64,000 nt of DNA from Clostridiales bacterium (GCA_015071005.1 SVIG01000004.1:124001-188000), one strand, 5' to 3'; positions 1-10,217 are shown, numbered from the stretch's first letter. Program-made: numbers and translations. Notes: a model not told the origin generated them from the letters alone.

Positions 1-8
1 GAGGCGTT

Positions 9-854
9 ATGATGGAGACAACATCCATAGGAGCAAAGATTGTAGCATTAAGAAAAAAGAAGGGTTGCACGCAGGCGGACTTAGGCGCGTACTTGAATAT
101 ATCGTATCAAGCCGTTTCGAAGTGGGAACGTGGAGAATCCTTCCCCGACTTTATCACCATGTCGCGAATTGCACAGTTTTTCAACGTGCCGATCACTTAT
201 TTTGAAGAGGGCGGTGAAGCGGAAACGGCGGTGGCAGAGAAACCCGCTGTGGTTGCGAATGCGGATAATGATATTTTAGGCGTTTGCAAGAGCTGTGGAA
301 AATTGATTCGCACGGGCGAAGAGTGGCGTAAAACCCCGTTTATTCAATGCAAGGTTTGCCATGAAAGAGTAGAACAAAAACTTAAGAAAGAAGCGGACGA
401 TATGAAAAAGAAGCGCGAATACGAAGAAGCGCTGCAGCGTGACTGGATGGAGTATAAGAAAAAGAAAGGCTATTGGATAGGCGGTATCGTAGGCGTAGCC
501 CTGTTTGTCCTTTTTCTGATTGGAAGCACGAATTTTTGGGTTAAATTGGCGTATGGCGTAGTTTTTGGCGGTTTGGGATTTTTATTCTGCACGCAGTTCG
601 TATGGGGCGGTATCGTCCGTAAATGCGCGGCATGCGGCGGCGCGATTATCGGTACGCCTGGCGTTATTTTCTCTCTGGATTTGGACGGCTTGATTTTCTT
701 GGCGGCGGTAAAAATAGGTTTTGCAATTTTGAGACTTATTATTTTTGCAATCACGTCGCTTTTCATGATATTTATTGCGATATGTATATCGCCGTTTTCG
801 TTCGTGCCTACGCTTTTGCGCGTACATAAGGGTGTGGACGTGGATGACGATTGA
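9..854 (+). CDS. XRE-family HTH regulator with CxxC zinc-ribbon-like segment and C-terminal TM helices
   Basis: N-terminal HTH (GAKIVALRKKKGCTQADLGAYLNISYQAVSKWERGESFPD); CKSCGK...CKVCHE pairs; hydrophobic C-terminus. Confidence 0.85.
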   Translation: MMETTSIGAKIVALRKKKGCTQADLGAYLNISYQAVSKWERGESFPDFITMSRIAQFFNVPITYFEEGGEAETAVAEKPAVVANADNDILGVCKSCGKLIRTGEEWRKTPFIQCKVCHERVEQKLKKEADDMKKKREYEEALQRDWMEYKKKKGYWIGGIVGVALFVLFLIGSTNFWVKLAYGVVFGGLGFLFCTQFVWGGIVRKCAACGGAIIGTPGVIFSLDLDGLIFLAAVKIGFAILRLIIFAITSLFMIFIAICISPFSFVPTLLRVHKGVDVDDD

Positions 855-882
855 TATAAATTAAAATATAAGGAGTGTTGTT

Positions 883-3180
883 ATGAAAAAGTTTTTGCTA
901 CTTTTATTTTCAATGTTTGCCACATTATGTTTTTTTTCGTGTGATGACGCTTCCAAGATTGAAAAATATTATTTAGATCCCAATGGGATTCTAGTTGTAC
1001 AATATGACGATGGGGAAACGGAAAGTCTAGGAAGGCTTACCGATACTATCGCCAACGGCGTAGAAAATATTGAAATCAATGCTGACGGATACTACGTTAT
1101 CAATAATATTGTTACGGACATTAAAGCCAAATGTCCCCAATCTTATTCCATCGATACGGATGGCAATTTGATTGTTAGGTATACGGACACAACCACCGAA
1201 AATTTAGGAAAATTCGGCAGTGATTCAATCAATACAATTGATAAGATTTCCATTTCCGATGATGGATTTTATGTTTTGAACGGAATAAAAACGGATATTG
1301 TTGCCGTTGAAGTATTTGACGTAACGTTTGAAACAGGTTACAACGAAAAAGTATCAAAACAAACCATTAAAGACGGCTATAAAGTTGAACGCCCTAAAAT
1401 TGAAAGAGCGGGCTACACGTTAAATGGTTGGTACTGCAACGGCGAAGAATGGCGTTTTAATTCCGATGTCGTAAAAAATGACATGACTTTAACGGTGGAG
1501 TGGTCGGCTAATGAATATATTGTTTCTTTTGTTACGGGTATTGATGGTACTGAAAGTCCTATTACCGTGACATACGATAGTGAATATACTTTACCCGAAT
1601 TAGAACAAACTGGTTATACTTTTGACGGCTGGCTTTATAACGGTAAACTTGTAACTGCGGATAAATGGGATATTGACGAAGATTGCACCTTAACGGCTAA
1701 ATGGACGGTAAATAAATACACTGTATCCTTAAATGCAAACGGTGGCAACGTGTCCGTTGCAAGCAAAAAAATAGAATATGGTAAGCCATTTACTTTACCA
1801 GTTGCTACAAATTCTTACGGCGCATTTATTGGCTGGTTTTATAATGGCGAACAAATAACGGATAGTAATGGCAATTCTTTATCTAATTGGACGTATACAA
1901 CTGATATTGAAGTAACCACGTCTTGGACTATTGAGCTTTCGTCAGTTGAAGATTTGCAACAATTATATAACTACCCTAACGGGCATTTTGAATTAACAAA
2001 TAGTTTAGATATTTCCTTAATAGAGTGGGAACCTATTGGGACAGAAACAAGACCTTTTACAGGTCAAATTGACGGCGGTAATTTCATAATTAACGGCTTA
2101 AAAATAACGCAGTTGCAAGAAAATCAAAAATATTACGGTTTAATTGGTTATGCTCAAAGCGGTAAAATTTTCAATCTTGGATTAACTAACGTTAATATAA
2201 ACTTACCTGCAATTTCAAACACGATATATGTTGGCGGTGTAATTGCTAAAAACGAAAACGCAATGCTTGAAAATATTACTGTTTCGGGTAGTATTTCAAT
2301 AGCAAATCATAGTTCGTCTTATGAAAGTTATGCTGGCGGTTTAATAGGTTATAGTAGCACAGATGACGTAAAATCTTGCATAAATTCTGCAAATATTACA
2401 GCAAAGAGTGTCGCAGGTGGCTTAATTGGTTATAAAAAGGCAACAGCAGAAATAAACCATTTTGTTGGAAATAAAAACAGCGGGAATATTAGTGCCAATA
2501 TTGCAGGTGGCTTAATTGGAGACGGTGTGCTTTGTTTTGCCTTTGAATGTGAAAACAAAGGGGGTATTATAGGGAAGAATTATGCGGGTGGTATTATTGG
2601 AAGAAGCGATCTTCTTTCGGTTGTCGAAAGTTGTTTAAATATAGGAAATATCACAACTATATCAGATACCAATTATTTGTATGAAGGCGCAGGTGGTATT
2701 ATTGGTGCTATTATATCTTCTACATATATTGAACTTGCGGTTCAAATAACAAATTCTTATAATACGGGCAATATTATGGGGCATTATAATGCCGGTGGTA
2801 TTGTTGGTGCGAGTGCAAACAATAAAACTACTATTCAAAACTCTTATAATTGTGGTAATATTGATGGAAATTGGTATATTGGTGGTATAGCAGGTCTTAA
2901 TATTGGTATTACAATACGGCAATGTTTTAATAGTGGAAAAATTACAAGTGATAATCTTTCTGCAATTTTTAGTTTCACATTGCCAAGTTATACGTGTACG
3001 ATTACTGATTGCTATTATAATTGTAGCACAAGTAGCGTAAGTCAACTTCAAGGAACCGAAACGACCGAAGATTATTCGGCAACATTCTATACTGAACAAT
3101 TATTCTGGGATAATTCGGTTTGGGATTTCCATACGGATAAAATGCCGACATTAAAAATGGAAAGTGTCTTTAATAATTAA
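883..3180 (+). CDS. Secreted lipoprotein with InlB B-repeat-like (GYTFDGW) and GLUG-like repeats
   Basis: Signal peptide with lipobox (CFFSC); repeated RAGYTLNGW/TGYTFDGW; repeated AGGLIGY/AGGIIG motifs. Confidence 0.85.
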   Translation: MKKFLLLLFSMFATLCFFSCDDASKIEKYYLDPNGILVVQYDDGETESLGRLTDTIANGVENIEINADGYYVINNIVTDIKAKCPQSYSIDTDGNLIVRYTDTTTENLGKFGSDSINTIDKISISDDGFYVLNGIKTDIVAVEVFDVTFETGYNEKVSKQTIKDGYKVERPKIERAGYTLNGWYCNGEEWRFNSDVVKNDMTLTVEWSANEYIVSFVTGIDGTESPITVTYDSEYTLPELEQTGYTFDGWLYNGKLVTADKWDIDEDCTLTAKWTVNKYTVSLNANGGNVSVASKKIEYGKPFTLPVATNSYGAFIGWFYNGEQITDSNGNSLSNWTYTTDIEVTTSWTIELSSVEDLQQLYNYPNGHFELTNSLDISLIEWEPIGTETRPFTGQIDGGNFIINGLKITQLQENQKYYGLIGYAQSGKIFNLGLTNVNINLPAISNTIYVGGVIAKNENAMLENITVSGSISIANHSSSYESYAGGLIGYSSTDDVKSCINSANITAKSVAGGLIGYKKATAEINHFVGNKNSGNISANIAGGLIGDGVLCFAFECENKGGIIGKNYAGGIIGRSDLLSVVESCLNIGNITTISDTNYLYEGAGGIIGAIISSTYIELAVQITNSYNTGNIMGHYNAGGIVGASANNKTTIQNSYNCGNIDGNWYIGGIAGLNIGITIRQCFNSGKITSDNLSAIFSFTLPSYTCTITDCYYNCSTSSVSQLQGTETTEDYSATFYTEQLFWDNSVWDFHTDKMPTLKMESVFNN

Positions 3181-3197
3181 ATAGTTACCAAAACACA

Positions 3198-3376
3198 GGT
3201 GCCGATTGTTTCGGTTTGTGATTGGAGGTGATGTTTATGAAAGCCTTGCTTAAGGCTCTGATGATATTTTCTTGGGATAATATCAAGCATAAATAAGATT
3301 GGCTCCCGAATGGCACCGCGGGTCACCTCCTATGCGAAATTAAAGGGTGGCGGAATGTTTCCGCCACCCTTTTTTT
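3198..3376 (+). ncRNA. Putative structured orphan RNA/leader ending in an intrinsic terminator
   Basis: Complementary segments GGTGCC/GGCACC and GGAGGTGA/TCACCTCC, hairpin AGCCTT-GCTT-AAGGCT, T-box-like core TGGCACCGCGGGT at 3311-3323, terminal hairpin plus T run. Confidence 0.45.
3345..3376 (+). terminator. Intrinsic terminator
   Basis: GGGTGGCGGAA-TGT-TTCCGCCACCC followed by T7. Confidence 0.9.
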
Positions 3377-3485
3377 CATGCCAAAAAGAAAAGGGGAGTT
3401 AAATTCGTTTTTCCGTCTAAACGGCGTGAAAAATGGGTATAAATAATCAATACGCACTTGGAAAAGAAAGTGAAAATGGGAATTT

Positions 3486-3509
3486 CTTTCCTATAAGGAA
3501 AGGTTTTTT
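3486..3509 (+). terminator. Putative intrinsic terminator in secA upstream region
   Basis: CTTTCC-TATAA-GGAAAG followed by GTTTTTT. Confidence 0.5.
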
Positions 3510-3640
3510 GGGAAAAGCGCGTAAAAACGCTTTCATTTTGTATAAAAATATTGTACAATAGAAAATGACGATATAATGCCGTAGTATGGGCTATGCCCAT
3601 TTTTACGGCGAGTTTTTCGGAAAATAAAAACATCGGAGTT

Positions 3641-6592
3641 ATGAAGATGGGATTGATTAAATATCTTATGAGCGGCGACGGTAGACGCGCGCTTAAAAAA
3701 CTCAACAAAATGGCGGATCAGGTAGAAGCGTTAGAGCCGAAGTATCAAGCGATGGACGAGCAAACCCTTCGCAGCCAAACGCAGGTCTTGAAGGATAGAC
3801 TCGCCGCTGGCGAAACCCTTGACGACATTTTGTACGACGCATTCGCGGCACTCCGCGAAGCGGCAAAACGCGTACTCAATATGCGCCACTTCCGCGTACA
3901 GATTATCGGCGGTATCTGTTTGCATCAGGGCCGTATCGCGGAAATGCGTACGGGTGAAGGTAAGACGCTCGTTTCTACCTTGCCTGCATACTTGAACGCA
4001 CTTTCGGGTAAGAGCGTGCATATCGTTACGGTCAACGATTACCTTGCAAAACGTGACGCGGAATGGATGGGTAAACTCCATAAATATATGGGTCTTACCG
4101 TCGGCGTTGTCGTACCTGGTATGGACGACGAACAAAAGCGCATTGCGTACAATTGCGATATTACGTACGGTACGAACAACGAATTCGGCTTCGACTACTT
4201 GCGTGACAACCTGAAAACGGACGTCAACAAGATGGTACAGCGCGATTTGACGTTTGCGATCGTCGACGAAGTCGACTCCATCTTAATCGACGAAGCGAGA
4301 ACGCCGCTTATCATTTCGGGTAAGGGCGAAAAATCGTCCGACTTGTACGTACAAGTGGACAAATTCGTGCGCACGATTTCGGGTGGTTTTGACGACGAGC
4401 TCAAGGACGCGGAAAACGAAGCGTATGCGGCAATGCGCGCGAACAAGAAAAACAAAAAGAAGAAATACGTAGAAGAATCGGAAGAGGACGAGGAAGAATA
4501 CGTAGACTATACCAAGCTTTCCTTGGAAGAACAGGCGAATTACGAAGCGCGTATGGCGGAAAAGAAAGCCGCGGCGCTTGCGGCGGCGCCCGAGGGGAAG
4601 AGATCCTTGGCGGCGGCGAAGGATTGGGATTATATCGTCAATAGAAAGGATAAGACGGTCGAGCTGACCGACAGCGGTGCAAGAAAGGCGGAAAGATTCT
4701 TCCGCATTGACAACATCGCGGAATTGGAACACGCAGAGCTTAACCACCATATCCAACAAGCTCTTAAAGCGCACAAGCTTTTCAAGCTCGACGAAGACTA
4801 TATCGTGAAAGAAACGGATAAGGGCATGGAAGTCGTTATCGTTGACGAATTCACCGGCCGTTTGATGGACGGCAGAAGATATTCCGACGGTTTGCACCAA
4901 GCAATCGAAGCAAAGGAAGGGGTGGAAGTCCGCAGCGAAAACAAGACGTATGCGACGGTCACCTTCCAAAACTATTTCCGTTTGTATGCCAAGCTTTCGG
5001 GTATGACGGGTACGGCAAAGACGGAAGAAGCGGAATTTAGAACGATTTACTCGCTCGACGTTGTCGAAATTCCCACCAACCGTCCCATCAAGCGTGTGGA
5101 TTTGCCTGATATGGTGTACTCGACGGCGGAAGGTAAAAAGCGCGCGCTCGTGGACGAAATTATGAAACGCCACGAAAGCGGTCAGCCGATTTTGGTCGGT
5201 ACGTCGTCCGTTGATAAGTCGGAAGAAATTTCCCGTTTGCTTAAGAGAAACGGCGTTAAACATAACATTTTGAACGCGAAAAACCACGAACGCGAAGCGG
5301 AAATCGTTGCGCAGGCAGGTAGACTCAATGCCGTTACCATTTCCACCAATATGGCTGGTCGTGGTACCGACATTTTGCTCGGCGGCAACCCCGAGTACCT
5401 TGCGAAAAAGCGCTTGCGTGAAGAAGGCGCAAACCACGAAGATATCGAGCTTGCTATGAGCTTGTATATCACCGAAGTTAGCGATGAAATCATGGCGCTT
5501 CGTGAAAGATATAAAAAGGTTTACGAATATTATAAAGCGCAAACCGACGCGGAAAAAGAACAGGTTATCGCGGTTGGCGGTCTTTGCATTTTGGGTACGG
5601 AACGCCATGAATCCCGCCGTATCGACAATCAGCTCCGCGGCCGTGCGGGTCGTCAAGGGGATATCGGTATGTCGGTGTTCTTCCTTTCCCTTGAAGACGA
5701 TTTGATTATGCGCTTCGGCGGCGAAAGAATGAAGGCGCTCTATCGCTTCTTCAAGATTGACGAGGATACGCCTTTGCAGTCTAAGATGCTTTCGCACGGT
5801 ATTGAAAACGCGCAAAAGAACATCGAAGGCAGAAACTTCGGTATCCGTAAGAACGTCCTTCAATACGACGACGTTATGAACAAGCAGCGTTTGGTTATGT
5901 ATGGAGAACGTATGAACGTACTCCGTGGCGCGGACGTGCACGAGCAAGTGCTCAAATATATCCCCGATTACGTTGCGGAAACGGTTTCGGCGGCGGTCAA
6001 CGTAGACGCGATGCCCGAGCTTTGGAACGAAGAAGAACTCAACGCGGCTTTGGAAGCGAAGGTTCTTCCCGAAGGTACGAACTATATCACGCGCGAACGC
6101 TTGATGAAGTGGGATTACGAAATCGCGCTCAAAAAGATTACGAAGAAGGTAATCAAGGAATACGAAAAGAAGATCGAAGATTTGAAAGAACAGGGCGTAG
6201 ATTTCAGCGCCGTAGAAAGACGTGTTCTTTTGATGACGGTAGATAGAAACTGGATCGACCATATCGACGCGATGGATCAGCTCCGTAAGGGGATTTCCCT
6301 TCGTGCGTACGGTCAAGTAGATCCCGTTATTTCCTATAAGAAGGAAGGCTTCGATATGTTCGAAGAAATGATCGCGCGTGTACAACGCTCGATTATCAGC
6401 GTGCTTTTGAAGGTGAAAATTGAGACGCGTCCTGCGCCGCAGGTCATCCGTCCCACTCAACCTACGCAGCCTGCGCAACCTACGCAGCCCCAAGCAGGCG
6501 CACCGCGCACCTTCCGTCGTTTGATGCCTTCGCCCTTGTCGAGCATGTCCTCGTTCAAGCCGGCTGAAAAACCCGAAGATAAGAAAGAATAA
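3641..6592 (+). CDS. secA: Preprotein translocase ATPase SecA
   Basis: MRTGEGKTLV, TVNDYLAKRDAEWM, GRAGRQGD motifs; start trimmed from the ORF to ATG after a GGAG-type RBS. Confidence 0.97.
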   Translation: MKMGLIKYLMSGDGRRALKKLNKMADQVEALEPKYQAMDEQTLRSQTQVLKDRLAAGETLDDILYDAFAALREAAKRVLNMRHFRVQIIGGICLHQGRIAEMRTGEGKTLVSTLPAYLNALSGKSVHIVTVNDYLAKRDAEWMGKLHKYMGLTVGVVVPGMDDEQKRIAYNCDITYGTNNEFGFDYLRDNLKTDVNKMVQRDLTFAIVDEVDSILIDEARTPLIISGKGEKSSDLYVQVDKFVRTISGGFDDELKDAENEAYAAMRANKKNKKKKYVEESEEDEEEYVDYTKLSLEEQANYEARMAEKKAAALAAAPEGKRSLAAAKDWDYIVNRKDKTVELTDSGARKAERFFRIDNIAELEHAELNHHIQQALKAHKLFKLDEDYIVKETDKGMEVVIVDEFTGRLMDGRRYSDGLHQAIEAKEGVEVRSENKTYATVTFQNYFRLYAKLSGMTGTAKTEEAEFRTIYSLDVVEIPTNRPIKRVDLPDMVYSTAEGKKRALVDEIMKRHESGQPILVGTSSVDKSEEISRLLKRNGVKHNILNAKNHEREAEIVAQAGRLNAVTISTNMAGRGTDILLGGNPEYLAKKRLREEGANHEDIELAMSLYITEVSDEIMALRERYKKVYEYYKAQTDAEKEQVIAVGGLCILGTERHESRRIDNQLRGRAGRQGDIGMSVFFLSLEDDLIMRFGGERMKALYRFFKIDEDTPLQSKMLSHGIENAQKNIEGRNFGIRKNVLQYDDVMNKQRLVMYGERMNVLRGADVHEQVLKYIPDYVAETVSAAVNVDAMPELWNEEELNAALEAKVLPEGTNYITRERLMKWDYEIALKKITKKVIKEYEKKIEDLKEQGVDFSAVERRVLLMTVDRNWIDHIDAMDQLRKGISLRAYGQVDPVISYKKEGFDMFEEMIARVQRSIISVLLKVKIETRPAPQVIRPTQPTQPAQPTQPQAGAPRTFRRLMPSPLSSMSSFKPAEKPEDKKE

Positions 6593-6601
6593 GGAAATTG
6601 T

Positions 6602-7699
6602 ATGTTCAAAGCTGACGATTATAGATTAAAAATTCAAGGTATGCGCGAAGTGCTCAAAGAAGCGGAGTACGCTTTGGATATCGAGCATTTGCGCCCCCGT
6701 CTTGCGGAGCTTGAAAAGGAGCAGGAAAACCCCGAGGTTTGGCAGGATTTGGAAAGATCCACCAAAATCGGCAAGGAAGCTTCTGCAATTCGCAATAAAA
6801 TCAAATCCTACGAAGCAGGCGCAACGGCGCTTTCCGACGCTTTGGACGTAGTCGATTTGATTGAAGAAACGGAAGACGAAAGCTTGATTCCCGAGCTGGA
6901 CGATATGCTCGCTACGGCGGAAAAGGATATTGAAGATATGCGTATTCGCGCGATCTTGAAAGGTCCGTACGACAACCATAACGCTCTGCTTTCCCTGCAT
7001 GCTGGCGCTGGCGGTACGGAAGCTTGCGACTGGTGTCAAATGCTTTACCGTATGTACTGCCGTTATTGCGAAAAGATGGGGTTCAAGGTATACGAGCTCG
7101 ACCGTGAAGCAGGGGACGGCGCAGGCTATAAGAGCGTGGAATTCCGCGTGGAAGGGGAAAACGCTTACGGCTATTTGAAAGCGGAAATGGGGGTACACCG
7201 TTTGGTGCGTATCTCGCCTTTCGACGCGAACAAACGCCGTCAAACGTCCTTTTGCTCGCTGGAAGTTATGCCGGAAGTAGAAGAAGACGACGAAGTGGAA
7301 ATCAACGACGACGATATCCGTATCGATATCTACCATTCGGGCGGCGCAGGCGGTCAGAACGTCAATAAGGTTGCTTCGGCGGTGCGTATCACCCACTTCC
7401 CGACGGGCATTGTGGTACAATGCCAAAACGAGCGTTCGCAGCTTCAAAATAAAGCGATGTGCTTTACGATGCTTCGTTCCAAGCTCTTGGAAATCAAGAT
7501 TCAGCAACGTCAAGCGGAAGCGCAAGCGATGAAAGGGGACGTAAAAAAGATCGAGTGGGGTTCGCAAATCCGCTCCTACGTGTTCTGCCCTTACACGCTT
7601 GTTAAGGACACCCGTACGGGTTATGAAAAGGGCGACGTGCAGGCGGTTATGGACGGTGAAATTCACGGTTTCGTAATCGACTATTTGAAGAAATTTTAA
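6602..7699 (+). CDS. prfB: Peptide chain release factor 2
   Basis: GGAGGQNVNK motif and SPF tripeptide; downstream of secA; single uninterrupted ORF. Confidence 0.96.
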   Translation: MFKADDYRLKIQGMREVLKEAEYALDIEHLRPRLAELEKEQENPEVWQDLERSTKIGKEASAIRNKIKSYEAGATALSDALDVVDLIEETEDESLIPELDDMLATAEKDIEDMRIRAILKGPYDNHNALLSLHAGAGGTEACDWCQMLYRMYCRYCEKMGFKVYELDREAGDGAGYKSVEFRVEGENAYGYLKAEMGVHRLVRISPFDANKRRQTSFCSLEVMPEVEEDDEVEINDDDIRIDIYHSGGAGGQNVNKVASAVRITHFPTGIVVQCQNERSQLQNKAMCFTMLRSKLLEIKIQQRQAEAQAMKGDVKKIEWGSQIRSYVFCPYTLVKDTRTGYEKGDVQAVMDGEIHGFVIDYLKKF

Positions 7700-7707
7700 T
7701 AAAGGTA

Positions 7708-7727
7708 GGGGGCAGGTATGGGTTTAT
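7708..7727 (+). repeat. Degenerate copy of dispersed repeat inside the prfB terminator
   Basis: GGGGGCAGGTATGGGTTTAT, 16/20 to GGGGGCAGGTACGCGTTGAA. Confidence 0.5.
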
Positions 7728-7739
7728 ACTTGCCCTTTT
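7710..7739 (+). terminator. Intrinsic terminator after prfB
   Basis: GGGCAGGTAT-GGGTTT-ATACTTGCCC then TTTT. Confidence 0.8.
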
Positions 7740-7775
7740 GCATAAATTAGTGGACGGAACTCCGTCTTTTAGGGA

Positions 7776-8876
7776 ATGGAAAGAACTATGTACGATCCTT
7801 TGAAAAATTTGGATATCAATAAGAAAGATCCGATTATTTTGGGTATTGAATCGTCCTGTGATGAAACGGCGGCAGCGGTGATTCGGGGTAGAAAAATTCT
7901 ATCCGATGAAATCGCTTCGTCCGCGAGCGTACAAGCGCAGTTTGGCGGCGTCGTGCCTGAAATCGCTTCTCGTGCGCATACGGACGCGGTAGCGGAAGTG
8001 GTGGAGCGAGCGGTGAAAAACGCAGGGATTTCGTATGCGGATATCGACGCGGTGGCGGTCACCTACGGCGCAGGGCTTTTGGGTGCGCTCCTTGTAGGCG
8101 TGTCCTTTGCCAAGGCGTTTGCGTATGCGCTTAATAAACCCTTGATTGCGGTCAATCATATTCGCGGACACCTTGCGGCGTCCTATCTTTCCGCGCCCGA
8201 ATTAAAGCCCCCGTTCGTTACGTTACTCGCAAGCGGCGGGCATACGGCGATTTTGTATGCAAAGTCAGAAGCGGAGTTTGAAATTCTTGGCGCAACGTTG
8301 GATGACGCGGCGGGCGAAGCGTTTGACAAGGTGGCGCGCGTTTTGGGTTTGAAGTACCCCGGTGGACCGAATATTGAGAAGTGTGCGCTTGATGGAAAGG
8401 CGAACGTGCCGATGCCGAAAATGCTCAAAGGCGGCGGTGGGTATAACTTTTCTTACAGCGGTTTGAAAACGGCGGTCATCAACTACTGTCATACGAAAGA
8501 GCAAAAGAAAGAGGAATTTTCGAAAGCGGACGTGGCTTGTTCCTTTCAAAAAGCGGCGGTGGACGTACTCGTGGAGAAAACGGTGTCCGCGGCAAAGGAA
8601 AAGGGCGTGAATACGGTGACGGCAGGCGGCGGCGTCGCGGCGAATACCTATTTAAGAAGCTCTTTACAGGCGGCGTGTGAACAAAACGGTTTGACGTTGG
8701 TGTTGCCCGAAAAACGCTATTGTACCGACAACGCGGCGATGATTGCATCGGAAGGCTTGGTGCAGTACCGCTTGGGTAATTTTGCGGAAATGGATTTGAC
8801 GGCAAAGGCGTCCATTCCCTTGGCGGCGACCTTGGAAACGGTGCAAAGCCGTAGAGCGGAAGAAAGAAAGGTGTAG
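7776..8876 (+). CDS. tsaD: tRNA t6A threonylcarbamoyltransferase TsaD
   Basis: GIESSCDETAAAV, PEIASRAH, NHIRGHL motifs. Confidence 0.96.
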   Translation: MERTMYDPLKNLDINKKDPIILGIESSCDETAAAVIRGRKILSDEIASSASVQAQFGGVVPEIASRAHTDAVAEVVERAVKNAGISYADIDAVAVTYGAGLLGALLVGVSFAKAFAYALNKPLIAVNHIRGHLAASYLSAPELKPPFVTLLASGGHTAILYAKSEAEFEILGATLDDAAGEAFDKVARVLGLKYPGGPNIEKCALDGKANVPMPKMLKGGGGYNFSYSGLKTAVINYCHTKEQKKEEFSKADVACSFQKAAVDVLVEKTVSAAKEKGVNTVTAGGGVAANTYLRSSLQAACEQNGLTLVLPEKRYCTDNAAMIASEGLVQYRLGNFAEMDLTAKASIPLAATLETVQSRRAEERKV

Positions 8877-8879
8877 GCT

Positions 8880-9851
8880 ATGTGGGAAAGGATAGAGCAT
8901 TTCTTGCAGGAAGCAGGGCATCATTTAGGACATTCGTTGGAGCATACGTTGCCCCTTTTGCCCTTCGTTTTTTTAATCTATGCGATTATTGAACTGATTG
9001 AAACGAAGGCGGATATGCAAAAGGTGACACGGCTCGGCGGTAGATTAGGTCCGCTTGTCGGTTCGGCGACGGGGCTTGTGCCGCAATGCGGTTTTTCCGT
9101 AATGGCGGCGAAACTTTTCGAGCAAAAATATATCACCGTTGGCACGCTATTCGCCATCTTTATGGCAACGAGCGACGAAGCGTTTATCATTATGCTTTCT
9201 TCGGGGGAAGGGGCGGCTTGGGTACTGCCCTTGCTCCTTTCTAAAATCATTATCGGCGTTGCGGTCGGCTATGCGGCGGATGGGGTGATGAAACTGTTTG
9301 GGCGTAGGCAGGTATGCGTTCAAATGCCTAAAACGGTGAACGGACTCCCCGAAACCACGCACGAAATCTTTATGCAGGCGTATTTGGAAGAGCGGGACGT
9401 GGAAACGAACTGTTCTTGCGGTAGAAAGCACGACGGCGAGAGCGCGTGGAAGAATTATCTATTGTATCCGCTTTTGCACACGCTCAAAGTCGGCTTGTTT
9501 ATCTTGCTTGTGAATTTTGCGTTAGAGTTTATTATACACGGCGTCGGCGGCGAAAAAGTGTTTGAAAGCTTTATGAAGCGCAACCGTTTTTTGCAACCCG
9601 TTGTATCCTGTGCGGTCGGTTTGATTCCAAACTGCGCCTCGTCCGTGGTAATTACGGAAAGCTTTTTAAGCGGCGCGATTACGTTCGGCTCATGCTTGGC
9701 GGGGCTTTGCGCGAATGCGGGTATGGGGTTTGTCGTGTTGCTTCGCAACGCTCGGAAATGGAAACGGAATTTAATTATGATTCTCGTTTGCTATCTCGTT
9801 TCCGTGAGCGTGGGTTTGCTTTTTAACTTGGTCGCGCCCATTCTTGTTTAA
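8880..9851 (+). CDS. Putative heavy-metal/arsenic efflux permease (ArsP_2-like)
   Basis: Polytopic; duplicated GLVPQCGFSVM / GLIPNCASSVV motifs. Confidence 0.7.
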   Translation: MWERIEHFLQEAGHHLGHSLEHTLPLLPFVFLIYAIIELIETKADMQKVTRLGGRLGPLVGSATGLVPQCGFSVMAAKLFEQKYITVGTLFAIFMATSDEAFIIMLSSGEGAAWVLPLLLSKIIIGVAVGYAADGVMKLFGRRQVCVQMPKTVNGLPETTHEIFMQAYLEERDVETNCSCGRKHDGESAWKNYLLYPLLHTLKVGLFILLVNFALEFIIHGVGGEKVFESFMKRNRFLQPVVSCAVGLIPNCASSVVITESFLSGAITFGSCLAGLCANAGMGFVVLLRNARKWKRNLIMILVCYLVSVSVGLLFNLVAPILV

Positions 9852-9906
9852 GCACGAAAATTTTGTGGTATATATTATATAAGGAAGACTTTTCGGAGGA
9901 AAGACT

Positions 9907-10215
9907 ATGCAAGAAGTAAAAATTCTCGGTCTTGAAAACGGCGTGTTGAACGCGGCGCTTTCGGGGGATATTGATTTGGGAAACGCGGAGGCGTTTTATC
10001 AGGAAATTGCGGCGGCGTACGAACAGTCGCACGCTAGCATTTGCTTTGATTGCACGGAGCTGAACTTTATCGACAGCACGACGCTTGGTACGTTCGTGAA
10101 AATTTTGAAGATGGTAAAATCGGACGGTTTTACTCTTCGTCTTACGAATTTACAGCCGAAAATCAAGAAATTATTTGTGATTTGCTCGTTGGATAGTATT
10201 ATGGAGCTTGCATAA
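9907..10215 (+). CDS. STAS-domain anti-sigma factor antagonist
   Basis: ICFDCTELNFIDSTTLGTFVKI STAS signature. Confidence 0.85.
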   Translation: MQEVKILGLENGVLNAALSGDIDLGNAEAFYQEIAAAYEQSHASICFDCTELNFIDSTTLGTFVKILKMVKSDGFTLRLTNLQPKIKKLFVICSLDSIMELA

Positions 10216-10217
10216 CG

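Noticed and set aside
4283-6493. 736-aa minus-strand ORF opposite secA
   Set aside because: Antisense shadow ORF produced by codon bias; secA is unequivocal
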